64,000 nt of DNA, taken from NCBI RefSeq assembly GCF_000340885.1, contig NC_020291.1, positions 4,649,001-4,713,000 on the forward strand, read 5' to 3'. The notes beneath the pieces are model-generated. The model searched no databases. It was not told the DNA's origin and worked only from the letters and a program-made list of their open reading frames with translations. The stretch's first letter is position 1. Every line of letters begins with the position of its first letter. A program made the position numbers and the translations under genes. Positions 1-10,190 of this stretch are shown here, in pieces. Origin of the DNA: Clostridium saccharoperbutylacetonicum N1-4(HMT). GTDB lineage: Bacteria > Bacillota > Clostridia > Clostridiales > Clostridiaceae.

Positions 1-810
1 CCAATCTACTGCATTATATTCAGTACCATTTCCATATTGATAACTCCATTTATTAGTATCTAAGTTATCCCCATTAAATTCATCGCTCCACACCATTTTC
101 CACTTATCCTGTTCTTGATTAGCATTTCCAACATTTGATCCTGAATTACCAGAGGATGCATTTCCCGATGACGATCTATTTGACGATGATTTTTTAGTTG
201 CTGTACTACTTAGTAAAGTCTCAGTATTTGCTGGTTTATCAGCTTGTTTAGTAACAGTAGCTCCTTTGCCATCAAATGCTTTAGACACCTTTGGTATTTC
301 TCCAATAGCATCTCCATTATTACTAAAGTTATATTCTTTATTATCTATCATAACTTTACCAGTTTGCATTGCTCCTGATGATGCAAGAGAATATACTTTT
401 CCATCAACTTCAACTATACCAGTTTGCATTGCCCCTGATGTATTTGTAAAATACCAAGTCCCTTTATCATTTATCCAACCTGTTTTCATTGCTCCTGACC
501 CATCGGCAAAATACCAAGCTCCTCTGTCATTTATCCAACCTGTTTTCATTGCTCCTGTTGTATCTGTAAAGTACCAGGTTCCACTATCATTTATCCAACC
601 AGTTCTCATTACTCCTGATGAATCAAAATTATACCAAATTCCATCTATTAACTTCCAATTTGTTGCTAATTCATTATTATCTATATAACTCCAAGTACCA
701 TTTTCCGACAACTGCTTCCATTCAGCACTTGCACCACTTGATAAGATTGCTGGGATTATGCTTGTTGCAACTACTGCAGCTATAACTTTTCTCAATTTAA
801 CTTTCTTCAT
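1..810 (-). CDS. GH16 beta-glucanase with N-terminal cell-wall-binding repeats (3' part beyond window)
   Basis: The reverse strand is open from ATG 810 to the left edge, giving 270 codons. An SD (AAGGAG, about 821-826) precedes the ATG. Residues 1-30 form a signal peptide ending ASA. Next come about six tandem cell-wall-binding (choline-binding type) repeats of the form TGWINDxGTWYFxxxSGAM. A Thr/Ser/Asn-rich linker follows, and then the start of a catalytic domain with VWSDEFNGDNLDTNKW, typical of the N-terminus of GH16 laminarinase-type endoglucanases. The product is therefore probably a secreted, wall-attached beta-1,3(-1,4)-glucanase. The catalytic Glu residues lie outside the window, so activity cannot be confirmed. 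It lies downstream of the lichenase on the same strand. Repeats placed before the catalytic domain are less common than C-terminal ones. Confidence 0.85.
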   Translation of the reverse strand, partial: MKKVKLRKVIAAVVATSIIPAILSSGASAEWKQLSENGTWSYIDNNELATNWKLIDGIWYNFDSSGVMRTGWINDSGTWYFTDTTGAMKTGWINDRGAWYFADGSGAMKTGWINDKGTWYFTNTSGAMQTGIVEVDGKVYSLASSGAMQTGKVMIDNKEYNFSNNGDAIGEIPKVSKAFDGKGATVTKQADKPANTETLLSSTATKKSSSNRSSSGNASSGNSGSNVGNANQEQDKWKMVWSDEFNGDNLDTNKWSYQYGNGTEYNAVDW

Positions 811-942
811 CTATGATAATTCTCCTTCGTACTTTTTTGTGTTTTCATTAATTGCTTATGATTACTCGCTTATAAATTTTAATTTAAAAATTCATAATTT
901 GTCATACTTCAAAACCAGCTTTCTATAGCTAACCATATATTT

Positions 943-1683
943 CTACTGAGGATCATACGCTGCCCAATCATAATATGCATTAATTGGAGTTACTCCATTA
1001 TAAGCACCTAACCATGAATCTACACCTGTTCCTGGCCATAAATTCATCATGATTTTACCAGGATGTGATGGAATATTTTTAGTTGCTCTATAAACTTCTT
1101 TTCCGTCTACTAACCATGCAATATACGTTGGTTGCCAGTTAAATGCATAAGTATGAAAACTAGAAGATGCATCAAATCCTAAATTGTAAAGATACTCATG
1201 ATTTCCTACACCATTTGTATAATAGTTGAATTGTACCTTTGTAGTATCTTTACCTAAAAATTCAATATCAATTTCATCCCAAGGAGTACCATCTGTTGGT
1301 CCGGTATAGGTAAAGAACGAGGAAACTATTCCTGTATTTTTGGCTGGCTTCATTCTTACTTGGTAAAGCCCATATCTATAGGTATCCTTTGAACGATATT
1401 CTCCACCTGCATATGGCTTAGCTCCCCCTTGAGTATCTTTATTAAGAGTAAGATTCATAACTCCGTTGCTGAAATTAACATTGCTAGATCTCCACGTACA
1501 ATTAAACATTGCATCATTGGACCAGCCATCTGATTTTGTCCAAGCTGTTGTATTGTAAGAATTAAAAGCCTCACCAAAGTGTGTTGTAGTCAATGCATAA
1601 GCTGTTGTTTGACTTAAAGTTCCTACTAAGAAAGTACCTACTAGAATTCCTAATGCTGCAATTTTTAATTTTTTCATTTTCAT
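943..1683 (-). CDS. bglS: Secreted licheninase (GH16 beta-1,3-1,4-glucanase)
   Basis: This 246-residue protein hydrolyses mixed-linkage beta-glucans outside the cell. Residues 1-30 are a signal peptide ending AYA. The GH16 active-site motif DEIDIEFLG spans 136-144, with E137 as nucleophile, D139 assisting and E141 as acid/base. The following [19 protein letters not shown] block is nearly identical to Bacillus lichenases, and the length is usual for the family. The start is supported by AGGAGGA 7 nt upstream. It precedes a second GH16 gene in the same orientation. The promoter probably lies upstream of the deleted permease scar at 1738-1804, so lichenase expression may have inherited a transporter-operon promoter. 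The gene symbol is by family resemblance. Confidence 0.93.
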   Translation of the reverse strand: MKMKKLKIAALGILVGTFLVGTLSQTTAYALTTTHFGEAFNSYNTTAWTKSDGWSNDAMFNCTWRSSNVNFSNGVMNLTLNKDTQGGAKPYAGGEYRSKDTYRYGLYQVRMKPAKNTGIVSSFFTYTGPTDGTPWDEIDIEFLGKDTTKVQFNYYTNGVGNHEYLYNLGFDASSSFHTYAFNWQPTYIAWLVDGKEVYRATKNIPSHPGKIMMNLWPGTGVDSWLGAYNGVTPINAYYDWAAYDPQ

Positions 1684-1737
1684 ACATTTATCCTCCTAAA
1701 AATTAAATTACTAACAAAATTTGTATTTAAACATTAT

Positions 1738-1804
1738 TTATCCTTTAACAGATCCTGCGGTCATACCACTAATAAACTTTTTTGAGATAATATTTTTTCT
1801 TCAC
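1738..1804 (-). pseudogene. Deletion scar of a carbohydrate ABC-transporter permease (LplC/YtcP-type C-terminus)
   Basis: Reading 1800 to 1738 on the reverse strand gives KKFISGMTAGSVKG followed by TAA. This is the characteristic C-terminal tail of LplC/YtcP/MsmG-like sugar ABC permeases (usually KxFVKGxxxGxxKG-stop). The frame is blocked by TGA at 1801-1803. Just upstream, in another frame, is an intact start: GGGGGG at 1811-1816 and GTG at 1802-1804 followed by Lys codons, reading only 11 residues. The simplest reading is that a gene start was joined to the last 20 permease codons by a large internal deletion. The permease itself is gone. Confidence 0.6.
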
Positions 1805-1921
1805 TTTTTTCCCCCCTCTTATTTCTTTTGACACCTTTATGATATATTAAAATAACGTTTACTAGAATGGTACAAAATTACGATAACCTATTAAAAAATT
1901 ACTAATTTTAAACATTTACAT

Positions 1922-1962
1922 AAAAAAAATCAAAAAAGAAGAGATCCTTATTCAGAATCTCT
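1922..1962 (-). terminator. Rho-independent terminator after the YesN regulator
   Basis: On the reverse strand AGAGAT pairs with ATCTCT (1957-1962 with 1940-1945). A T-rich run follows (TCTTTTTTGATTTTTTT). It lies just past the regulator stop codon and closes the lipoprotein-kinase-regulator operon. Confidence 0.7.
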
Positions 1963-1970
1963 CCTTTATT

Positions 1971-3572
1971 TTAAATATTACATTTTTTATATTCAGCTGG
2001 AGTATAACCTGTATACTTTTTGAAAAGCTTACCAAAATATGCTGTTTCCTTATATCCAAGCATATCACTAACCTCGTAAACTTTATAATTATACTTCTTT
2101 AATAATATTTTGGCTCGTTCCATCTTTGCTTTTGTTGTATATTCTAAAAAATTTTCTCCTGTTTGCTGTTTAAATATTGAACATAAATAGTTCTTACTTA
2201 TATTAAAATTATTTGCTATAGCTGTTAATGTAATATCCTCATCTATATGAGTAAGTACATATTCACAAGCTCTTTGAACTATATTATCACCCTGATTTAG
2301 GTTGTATTCCTTTATAATCAATATTAGTTTATTTATATTACCAATTAATTGTTTCTCAATATTCTCCAGTGTTTCAACTCCTAAAAATCCAATGTTTGTT
2401 ATTTGGCTTAAATCATATATATCTTCTAAAAAACTATATTTTTTAAGCACATTATTATAAATATTGTACACTACTTGAGTAAACGCAATATTTATGCTAA
2501 AAATATCAAAATTCAACATACTTGCTATTTCACCAACTAGTTCTCGAAGCATATTTAAAGAATCATCTCTCCCTATAAGTATTGAATTTATTAATGCCTT
2601 TTCCTTTTCAATTGGATAAACAAAATTTTTCTTTCTTATTTCTGCTAATTCGGTTAATTGAATTAGTTTATTAGTTCCAAGCACATATTTGTATTTTAAT
2701 GCCTCTTTAGCATTTAAATAACTTTTGTAAATACTATATAATTGATTATAAGCATTTCCAACCCCAATATTTAATTTTATCTGGTAGTTTTCACTGCTAA
2801 TTTTAAGTATGTTCTTTAAAACTGCAACAAACTTTTGATTAAAATCGGATAGCTCAATATCTTTTTCCATTTGTACAAGAATAATTTTTTTACCAAAATC
2901 TCCATCTAACACAGAAAAATATTCTATATCACTCTTTTTCAATTCTTTCTCTATTAAATCATTAACCTTATTATTTAAATAACTCCATTCGTCGTTTTCA
3001 GTTAAATCTTCACTGCTTATAATAATTTCATTAATCTCAACAATTGCAACTTGAACTTTACCTTTAACTAAAGGAAGATTATACTGCGAAATATATTCAT
3101 CAATAAGCATTAAATTTTTTCCCCTTAATAAGTCATATAAAATTTTTTCTCCCGAAATAATTTTATTTACATTATATTCATGATCCTTTTTTTCTTTCAT
3201 TGCCAATTTATCATAAGCATTAATTAATATGTTTTTCAGTTTTTGAGCATCTAATGGTTTTAATATATAATCAAAGGCCCCAAGTCTTATCCCCTCTTGT
3301 GCATATGAAAATTCATCATAGCCACTTAATAATAGTACTAAAGTATCTAATCCATTTTCTCTAATTTTTCTTAATAACTCAATTCCTGTTATTTTATGCA
3401 TCTTTATATCTGATATAATAAAATCTATGTTATATTCTTTAATTAGTTCAAGTGCATCTTCTCCATCTCGTGCTTCACAAGCTATCTTAAAACCATATTC
3501 CTCCCAGTTAATTATTTTTTTTAATCCTTTTCTGATAATTGGTTCATCATCTACTATCATTACTGAATACAA
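1971..3572 (-). CDS. YesN-type response regulator (REC + AraC HTH)
   Basis: Cytoplasmic 533-residue response regulator. An N-terminal receiver domain (about 1-120) has the acidic pair D8/D9, phospho-acceptor D55 in IISDIKM and the conserved Lys in LKPLD. A long middle region has no recognisable catalytic motif. The C-terminal 100 residues form two AraC helix-turn-helix motifs, ending KLFKKYTGYTPAEYKK. This is the layout of YesN regulators that partner YesM kinases and control sugar-uptake or polysaccharide genes. It is last of three genes, 22 bp after the kinase, and is followed by a terminator. Its targets are unknown; the adjacent lichenase locus is an obvious candidate by position. Confidence 0.9.
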   Translation of the reverse strand: MYSVMIVDDEPIIRKGLKKIINWEEYGFKIACEARDGEDALELIKEYNIDFIISDIKMHKITGIELLRKIRENGLDTLVLLLSGYDEFSYAQEGIRLGAFDYILKPLDAQKLKNILINAYDKLAMKEKKDHEYNVNKIISGEKILYDLLRGKNLMLIDEYISQYNLPLVKGKVQVAIVEINEIIISSEDLTENDEWSYLNNKVNDLIEKELKKSDIEYFSVLDGDFGKKIILVQMEKDIELSDFNQKFVAVLKNILKISSENYQIKLNIGVGNAYNQLYSIYKSYLNAKEALKYKYVLGTNKLIQLTELAEIRKKNFVYPIEKEKALINSILIGRDDSLNMLRELVGEIASMLNFDIFSINIAFTQVVYNIYNNVLKKYSFLEDIYDLSQITNIGFLGVETLENIEKQLIGNINKLILIIKEYNLNQGDNIVQRACEYVLTHIDEDITLTAIANNFNISKNYLCSIFKQQTGENFLEYTTKAKMERAKILLKKYNYKVYEVSDMLGYKETAYFGKLFKKYTGYTPAEYKKCNI

Positions 3573-3594
3573 ACTTTTCCCCCCTTTAAAATTC

Positions 3595-5457
3595 TTATTT
3601 ACTTAATACTTCTAATGGATTATCTATAGAATTTGGAAGCTTAAGTGTTATTTGTGTATAACCCCCTTCGTGAGTTTCAATCATAATACCATATTGTTTA
3701 CCGTAAAAAAGCTTTATTCTATCACTAACATTTTTAAGTCCAAGACCATATTTTTTATCTATATTTTCGTTTATATGATTCTGTAACTCCTGAACTTTGT
3801 TTATATCCATTCCCTTTCCATCATCTTTCACATTTAAATATAAATATTCTTCATCAATAGCAACAGATATGGAAATAATACCATTTTCACTCATTAATTT
3901 TTCTGAAATACCATGCTTCACTGCATTTTCCACTAAGGGTTGAATAGTCAATTTTAATATTTTTCTGCCTAGAAATTCCGGCTCAATATTAATATTTAAA
4001 ATTATTTCAAAATCATATCTTAGAGTCATTAATGATATATAATTTTTAATATGACTTATTTCTTCACTCAGTGGGACAAACTCGCTATTCCATTTCATGT
4101 TATATCTCATCATATCACCTAAAGCCGCTAAACAATCAGATACCATGTAATTTTCTTCAACTAATGCCATCATCCTAATATTCTCAAGAGTATTATATAG
4201 AAAATGTGAATCTATTTGAGTTTTTAATGCTTTTAGTTCTGCTTCTTTGGTTATTATTTCTTTATTCACGCTCTCCTTAATCAATATATCTATAGTTTTC
4301 ATCATTTGCCTAAAATTATGGGCAAGCACTCCAACTTCATCATTACCATAAACCTCTATACTTGGCATTAAATCTCCAGTTCTTACCTGTTTAACTGCAG
4401 AAATTATTTTGTATAATCTTTTTAGAATAGTTTTAGTTGCAAAAAATACTACTACTGATAGAAATATCAGCAAAAAAATTGAACTCCAAATAACAAGATA
4501 TTTAGAATTTTTTATTTCTTGAGAAATGTTATTTAATGGGATAACACTTATTAAGTAATTGTTTGGAATAGGTGACTCTTTGTACAGTATAATATAATCT
4601 TCACTACCTTGATTATAATTCACTTCTCCTTTTTCATGTTCCAATTTATCTTTAATAAATTCCTGAAACTTTTTATTATCGAAATTAAATTTTTTAAGCA
4701 GTGTACTATTTTCACTTGTTTTTATATCCATATTTTCTTTATTTACTAATAATATTTGTCCACTTTTCAACTCATCTTTTTCGTACATTTTTTGAAAAAA
4801 ATCCTTGGAATCCATAGTTACCCTGCAAATACCATAATACTTATCACTTGAATAAGTAATCCTTTTATTAATAGAAACTACTACATCTTTTGATTCATCA
4901 TTTAAAGTTGATTTAACCAAAATATCATTATCATAATGATTAATATTCCAATATTCTGAACCATTTTTTTTAATAACTTTTTTATACCATTGATTATCCA
5001 TAATTCTGTCTATTTTATAAAAAGTAGGCCAAATTTCACTTATATTAGAATTACTAGTAAATATATTTATTTGTTTAATTGTTGGATTACTATTTTGCAG
5101 ATTAATTAATTGCTTATAGGTTGTTTCTTTAAACTCAATTAGTTCTTTTGCTTCTTGATTATCAACTCCCTGTAAATATCCTATTACTTGATTATCAGAT
5201 TCTATAGTCTTAATTATATTTCTCATTATATAAACATTCTTTTCAACACTATCATATTCAGTGCTGAGATCATAATTAGCTCTATTTACTGCATCATGTT
5301 TTGCATTCTCTGAAAGGGAACTAAATATATATAAAGAAAATATTACTATCGGAATACCAATAATGAATATATACATGGTAATTAATTTTTTTATTAAACT
5401 TTGATCACTTAATGTTTGCTTAATTTTTTCCCACGAAATAACAGCTTTATTCTTCAT
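3595..5457 (-). CDS. YesM-type sensor histidine kinase
   Basis: Membrane sensor kinase of 620 residues. One TM lies near residues 24-46, followed by a large extracytoplasmic domain (about 47-318), a second TM (about 319-342) and a HAMP region (about 343-395). The His_kinase domain has the phospho-acceptor in SHFLYNTLENIR (H418). The C-terminal ATPase has PLVENAVKHG (N box), DDGKGM (G1) and GLGLKNVSDRI (G2). It should autophosphorylate and pass the phosphate to the regulator at 1971-3572. It sits 21 bp after a solute-binding lipoprotein gene that has no permease neighbours, so that lipoprotein may present the ligand to this kinase. Confidence 0.9.
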   Translation of the reverse strand: MKNKAVISWEKIKQTLSDQSLIKKLITMYIFIIGIPIVIFSLYIFSSLSENAKHDAVNRANYDLSTEYDSVEKNVYIMRNIIKTIESDNQVIGYLQGVDNQEAKELIEFKETTYKQLINLQNSNPTIKQINIFTSNSNISEIWPTFYKIDRIMDNQWYKKVIKKNGSEYWNINHYDNDILVKSTLNDESKDVVVSINKRITYSSDKYYGICRVTMDSKDFFQKMYEKDELKSGQILLVNKENMDIKTSENSTLLKKFNFDNKKFQEFIKDKLEHEKGEVNYNQGSEDYIILYKESPIPNNYLISVIPLNNISQEIKNSKYLVIWSSIFLLIFLSVVVFFATKTILKRLYKIISAVKQVRTGDLMPSIEVYGNDEVGVLAHNFRQMMKTIDILIKESVNKEIITKEAELKALKTQIDSHFLYNTLENIRMMALVEENYMVSDCLAALGDMMRYNMKWNSEFVPLSEEISHIKNYISLMTLRYDFEIILNINIEPEFLGRKILKLTIQPLVENAVKHGISEKLMSENGIISISVAIDEEYLYLNVKDDGKGMDINKVQELQNHINENIDKKYGLGLKNVSDRIKLFYGKQYGIMIETHEGGYTQITLKLPNSIDNPLEVLSK

Positions 5458-5478
5458 TTAAGCAACTCCTATTTTAAT

Positions 5479-7113
5479 TCATCTAACTACATTTAGCTTC
5501 TTCTTATTTTCCTCATATTTTTGTTGAGCATATTTTTGTATCTTATCCCAACCTTGTTCTTTTCTATATGAGATAAATTCATTTAGTAGTTTATCAAATT
5601 CATTCTCGTTCTTAGCAATAAGCAGATTCTTTAATGTATTTCCCCATTTTTTGTTTATTCTCACAAAAGCTATTCCTTCCTCATTATCTCCATACGGATA
5701 AATGTTATCAAATAAGGAATAATTATACGTCTTCCCCTTAGCCCAGTCACTTATTATACTTAGTGGCTTCTCTTTTTCTGGCATCCATTTCTGTATTAAG
5801 TCACCATCTGACAGCATCCAATAGGTATTTGCCGCACCATATTTATTATCAAAAGCTATTCTATCTTTGTTTAGCAAATCTACTACTTCTGGTTTAAACT
5901 GTTCCTTTCCATTAATTACATCCCAAGTTAATCCTTTTATTCCCAAATACAAATCTTTATTTCCTTCTTCACTAATTAAATAACTTAAAAAATTTATAGC
6001 TCTCTTTGGATCTTTACAGGTCTTTGAAATCAAGGTAACTGTCCATCCAGAAATACTATCTCCTGCTAGTTTAGGCTGATCTAACCTAGAGTTTGAAGGC
6101 CCATCTATAGCCATATATACTTTATTCTTATCTCTAGAGTATAATTCCAGTTGCTGAGCTGACATGTCAGAGCTTTGATAGAGCATTGCAAAATATCTTC
6201 CTTCTGTTATCTTTTCTTCTATCTGAGCTCTTTTATCAACAAAAATTTCCTTCGATAGCAATCCTCTTTCATTAGCTTCTCTTAAAGTTTTTAACCATCC
6301 TATATATTCTTTATCTATATTTTTATCATATACTTTTCCATTCTCTTCTCTAGGAACATCTAAAAAATTAGGCAAAATACTATCTAAAGAAAGATTTCCA
6401 TAATCATTGAACTCATGAAAGCCTATAGGTATCAATTCATGGCCATCAACTTTCGAAAATTCTTTTTTTGCCCTTTCAAGGGCACTTAAAAAACCTTGTG
6501 GTGTTCTCATATCAGGTTTTCCTAAAGCTTCATATATATCTTTCCTAACTAAAAATGTTTGATTTGATGGCTTTTCTTCTTTGTAATCACTAAAATCAGT
6601 TACTGGACTTGAAAAGTTTGGATAGCAATATACATTTCCATCGCTTTCTCTATACCATTCCAATTTTTGTTTATCTGCAGCTCTCATAAAATATGCATCA
6701 TATTGCTCTGATATCTTATCAAGCGGTAATGCTAAACCGCTCTGAATTATCCTTTTATATCCATAATCTTGTGAACTTAATGTAATAAAATCTGGCAATT
6801 TACCAGTTTCAATCATAGAATTTAATTTTTCTGTCTCATCACCGCTTGGAGTTATTAAGTTTAAACTAACACCAGTTTTCTCAGAAACATATTTTGAAAC
6901 AGGATTTGTCCCCCATTTAGTTTGAAACCAAGAAAAATCAATATACCAATCAAAAGTTATGGGTGTTATATCCATATTTTGTCCTTCTTCACCATAGGTA
7001 TTATTAACTGTACTCTCTATTTTTTTATCAAATAGAAAACATGCTGTAAGAAACATAGACATTGCAGCTAAGGCTATAATTCCTCTATAAACCTTTACAT
7101 TTTGCTTTCTCAT
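5479..7113 (-). CDS. LplA-like solute-binding lipoprotein, no permease partners
   Basis: This 544-residue extracellular protein is of the family 1 solute-binding type (LplA/YtcQ-like). The signal peptide ends in lipobox LTAC with C25 as lipidation site. The mature part has typical features (VSKYVSEKTGV, a GWTVTLISKTCKDPKRAINFLSYL hinge region). Homologues usually deliver oligosaccharides to LplB/LplC-type permeases, but no permease is encoded next to it. A permease tail survives only as a scar at 1738-1804. First gene of an operon with the YesM/YesN pair. Start supported by a G-rich SD (GGGGGGG). A ligand-sensing role with the kinase is inferred, not shown. Confidence 0.85.
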   Translation of the reverse strand: MRKQNVKVYRGIIALAAMSMFLTACFLFDKKIESTVNNTYGEEGQNMDITPITFDWYIDFSWFQTKWGTNPVSKYVSEKTGVSLNLITPSGDETEKLNSMIETGKLPDFITLSSQDYGYKRIIQSGLALPLDKISEQYDAYFMRAADKQKLEWYRESDGNVYCYPNFSSPVTDFSDYKEEKPSNQTFLVRKDIYEALGKPDMRTPQGFLSALERAKKEFSKVDGHELIPIGFHEFNDYGNLSLDSILPNFLDVPREENGKVYDKNIDKEYIGWLKTLREANERGLLSKEIFVDKRAQIEEKITEGRYFAMLYQSSDMSAQQLELYSRDKNKVYMAIDGPSNSRLDQPKLAGDSISGWTVTLISKTCKDPKRAINFLSYLISEEGNKDLYLGIKGLTWDVINGKEQFKPEVVDLLNKDRIAFDNKYGAANTYWMLSDGDLIQKWMPEKEKPLSIISDWAKGKTYNYSLFDNIYPYGDNEEGIAFVRINKKWGNTLKNLLIAKNENEFDKLLNEFISYRKEQGWDKIQKYAQQKYEENKKKLNVVR

Positions 7114-7251
7114 ATATAATCCCCCCCTTTTGTGGTATAAAAATATTGCTAAACGGTAATTTAAAACTTCATTTTAAAATTATACTTTTTTAAAAATTAT
7201 AAGTCAATTTCTTAATATCCTATTAACTCCTCTATATTATTTCCATAAAAA

Positions 7252-7304
7252 ATAATAAAACCACTATTAGCAATTTATGATTACTTATAGTGATTTTATT
7301 ATTT
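7252..7304 (-). terminator. Terminator after chemoreceptor gene (sequence repeated at 16.6 kb)
   Basis: An imperfect inverted repeat pairs AATAAAATCACTAT with ATAGTGGTTTTATT on the reverse strand, downstream of the chemoreceptor stop. Almost the same sequence recurs at 16608-16658 after the ROK kinase gene. Confidence 0.65.
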
Positions 7305-7328
7305 TAAACTAAATATCTTTTATAACTA

Positions 7329-9320
7329 TTAAATTACTTTAAATCCATCTATCTTATCTACTAATCTTTCTACTGATTTGTCCAATTGAACTGCTACGCC
7401 TGAGACTTCTTCAATAGATGCAACCATTTCTTCTGCTGATGCTGATATTTCTTCTGTTGAAGCAGAAACCTCTTCTGCAACAGAGGCCACACCTTCTACT
7501 TTGCCTACAACTATATCTTTGGCTTTGATTGCATTTTTAACTGAATTATATGTTTCATCAACAACAGGTGTAATATCTTGAACAGACTTCAATATAGTGT
7601 CAAAAGATTCAATTGTTTTTTCAATAACTTGAGCCTGCTCACTAATTAGATCATTCATTCCATTCGAAGTAACAATAACTTCTTTTGTTTCTCCACTAAC
7701 TAAATTTATTAGGTTCATTATTTCTGAAGCTGATTTACTGGATTCTTCAGCTAATTTTCTTACTTCATCTGCAACTACTGCAAAGCCTTTTCCTTGTTCT
7801 CCTGCTCTTGCTGCTTCAATAGCTGCGTTCAAAGCTAAAAGATTAGTTTGCTCTGATATTTCATTAATAGAATCCGTTATTTTGCCTATTTCACTTACAG
7901 TGCTGCCTAAGCCATTAATCTTATTAGTAACAAGTGTAAATGACTGTTTAACATCATTAACTGATTTAGTTAATGACCCAATAAAATTTTTACCTAAAAC
8001 AGCTTTATCTTCAGCTTTTTTGCTACTTATATTAACGTTCGAAATTTTATCATGAATATCATTTAATTCATCATTAAACATATCTAATTGTTTAGTTATA
8101 TCTAATAGCTGGCGAGTTTGATCCATTGCTCCATTGGCTATTTCTCCAATAGCTGTAGAAACTTCATTTGCAGCTACTGACATTTCTTTAGAATTATTTG
8201 TTAATGTATTTGATAAATCACTGACCTCTCCACTGCTTTCTTTAACTCCAGATATTGAAAATCTCAATTTTTCCATAGTATTATTTATTTTAGTTCCCAT
8301 GATGCCAACTTCATCATTGCTTTTAACTTCAATCTTAGTTGTAAAATCGCCTTCATCAATAAATCCCATGGCCTTAACAACACTATTAATACTATTTGTA
8401 AATCTTTTCGACATTATTACTGCAAAAATAACTGAAATAATCAAAGCTATTAAAACTATAATTCCCATTAAACTAATAACTTCTTTTGATGTTCCCATAA
8501 GTTCAGCTGTTGGTATAACAGATAAATAAATTAATCCTATATCATTATTGTTGTCGTATGCGACTATTTTTTTTATTCCATTATATTCATATTCACCAAT
8601 TCCAGATTTTTTGCTTAATACTTCCTTAGAAATACCTATATCTAAAAAATTCTTTTGAAATATTTCATCCTTATTAGGATGTAAAGCAGTTGTTCCATCT
8701 TCTTGTATTGCAAAAATATATCCTGATGATCCAATCTTAATATTAGTAACATATTTATCTGATATCTTTTCTAAATCCACAGAATATATTACATATCCAA
8801 TTATTTGCTTATCATTATTTAGAATTGGAACACAAATTGCAACTATTGCTCTTCCTGTACTATTACTCGCTCTAACACTAGAAACTACTAAGTTTTTTGT
8901 TTCTTTAACTTTTGCCAAATAATCAGGCATTGGTGATTTGTCTTTGTCAACTCCTTTTTTCAGAGCATCTGTTAAACGTCTTTCGTCTCCACTAATAACT
9001 ATTATGTTTGCAAAAACTCCATATCTCTTTAACTGGTCTCCAAAACTATTTGATACCTGTTCCTTCAATTCTTCAGATGTAGTGTTATTAAAATACTGTA
9101 TTAGGGTAGGATCTTTTTGGGAATCCAAAGCTAAATTTTTTAACATTTCTATGGTACCATTCATAGATTGTTCTGAAACTAACAATTCTTCATTTAGTCT
9201 AGAGTAAGCTTCCTTTTTATTTGAGTTTTGAACAATTGAACTAACTATAATTCCTGAGATAATCAATGGTACTATTGCAAAAATTGTAAATAAAATAATA
9301 AATTTGTTTTTTAATTTCAT
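7329..9320 (-). CDS. Methyl-accepting chemotaxis protein (Cache sensor)
   Basis: A 663-residue transmembrane chemoreceptor. TM1 is at about 7-30. It is followed by an extracellular double-Cache-type ligand domain (about 35-280; [20 protein letters not shown] and [16 protein letters not shown] are characteristic). TM2 (about 283-305), a HAMP region and a long coiled-coil signalling domain come next. The highly conserved hairpin tip has [19 protein letters not shown]. It should signal to CheA/CheW, probably for a small molecule such as an amino acid, organic acid or sugar; the ligand cannot be read from sequence. Monocistronic, with its own terminator. Confidence 0.92.
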   Translation of the reverse strand: MKLKNKFIILFTIFAIVPLIISGIIVSSIVQNSNKKEAYSRLNEELLVSEQSMNGTIEMLKNLALDSQKDPTLIQYFNNTTSEELKEQVSNSFGDQLKRYGVFANIIVISGDERRLTDALKKGVDKDKSPMPDYLAKVKETKNLVVSSVRASNSTGRAIVAICVPILNNDKQIIGYVIYSVDLEKISDKYVTNIKIGSSGYIFAIQEDGTTALHPNKDEIFQKNFLDIGISKEVLSKKSGIGEYEYNGIKKIVAYDNNNDIGLIYLSVIPTAELMGTSKEVISLMGIIVLIALIISVIFAVIMSKRFTNSINSVVKAMGFIDEGDFTTKIEVKSNDEVGIMGTKINNTMEKLRFSISGVKESSGEVSDLSNTLTNNSKEMSVAANEVSTAIGEIANGAMDQTRQLLDITKQLDMFNDELNDIHDKISNVNISSKKAEDKAVLGKNFIGSLTKSVNDVKQSFTLVTNKINGLGSTVSEIGKITDSINEISEQTNLLALNAAIEAARAGEQGKGFAVVADEVRKLAEESSKSASEIMNLINLVSGETKEVIVTSNGMNDLISEQAQVIEKTIESFDTILKSVQDITPVVDETYNSVKNAIKAKDIVVGKVEGVASVAEEVSASTEEISASAEEMVASIEEVSGVAVQLDKSVERLVDKIDGFKVI

Positions 9321-9465
9321 ATTTCCCCCTCCTGCTTCTTTTTTCCTTTTATACCTTTGTTACAATTGTACTATATGTATGTATACGCTATCAATAATAT
9401 TAAATATTTACCAGCTTTATTAAACAAAAATATAATAAAATTAAATTTTATTCAAAAATAAAGTA

Positions 9466-9524
9466 AATAAAAAATAACACCTATATGAATTTATTTAAAA
9501 AATATTATTAATCCATATAAGTAT
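9466..9524 (-). terminator. Terminator downstream of the DJ-1 family gene
   Basis: On the reverse strand ACTTATATGGATT (9522-9510) pairs with AATTCATATAGGT (9491-9479), with G-U pairs allowed. TTATTTTTTATTT follows. Confidence 0.6.
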
Positions 9525-9575
9525 TATCTTAACTATTACTTAAATTTTAAAAGATAGACTAATATAATGATGCAA

Positions 9576-10148
9576 TTAGAAATCACTATTCCTTACCATA
9601 TTATAGAGCATTCCTTCTTTTAAAGCATTGCTATTACCACCTAATGCATCTACCAATGCATAAGCAAAAGGTAAGGTTGTAGCTGGTCCCCTGCTAGTGA
9701 TTAAATGATCATCTATCGCAACTATATCTTCAACATAGTTAGCTTCCTTAAACAAAGCAGTATATTTTTCACCAGGGTATGAAGTTATTGTACGACCTTT
9801 TACAATTCCTGCTTTCTCCAAAACCATTGGTGCTGCACAAATAGCTGCAACAAACTTTTCAGGTACTTTATCAAAATATTTAACTAATTCAATTACTCTT
9901 TCATCATCTCTTAAATTAGTTGCTCCAGGTAATCCCCCAGGTAAAACAATCATGTCATATTCTTTAATTTCATCACTTATAATTTTATCAGTTTTAACAA
10001 TAATATCATGAGAACCTCTAACCATTTCTTTTTCTATGCTTACAGAATCACAATGGAATCCAGCCCTTTTTAAAATATCAATAACAAATAGTGATTCCCC
10101 CTCTTCAAATCCATCTGCTAAAAAAACTGCTATTTTTTTCATTTTCAT
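9576..10148 (-). CDS. DJ-1/PfpI family protein
   Basis: A 190-residue cytoplasmic protein of the DJ-1/ThiJ/PfpI superfamily. The nucleophile-elbow cysteine is C104 in AAICAAP. An acidic residue in GFEEGE (15-18) is in the usual place to interact with it, and VLPGGLPGATNL is the conserved third strand-loop. Members act as glyoxalase III/deglycase-like or stress-protective proteins; which applies here is unclear. It is divergent from a broken LysR-family gene, which may once have regulated it. Confidence 0.85.
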   Translation of the reverse strand: MKMKKIAVFLADGFEEGESLFVIDILKRAGFHCDSVSIEKEMVRGSHDIIVKTDKIISDEIKEYDMIVLPGGLPGATNLRDDERVIELVKYFDKVPEKFVAAICAAPMVLEKAGIVKGRTITSYPGEKYTALFKEANYVEDIVAIDDHLITSRGPATTLPFAYALVDALGGNSNALKEGMLYNMVRNSDF

Positions 10149-10190
10149 CTTCCTCTCTTTTAATAAATTACTTTCTAATTTTATTACAAT

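Noticed and set aside
380..640. Tandem 60-bp repeats resembling a CRISPR or satellite array
   Set aside because: The units are in frame and encode about 20-residue wall-binding repeats; there are no unique spacers.
266..688. Plus-strand open frame with strong internal periodicity
   Set aside because: It is the shadow of the cell-wall-binding repeats encoded on the reverse strand; the periodicity comes from those repeats.
8134..9207. Two plus-strand frames inside the chemoreceptor gene
   Set aside because: They are antisense to a well-conserved chemoreceptor and show no SD or protein family features.
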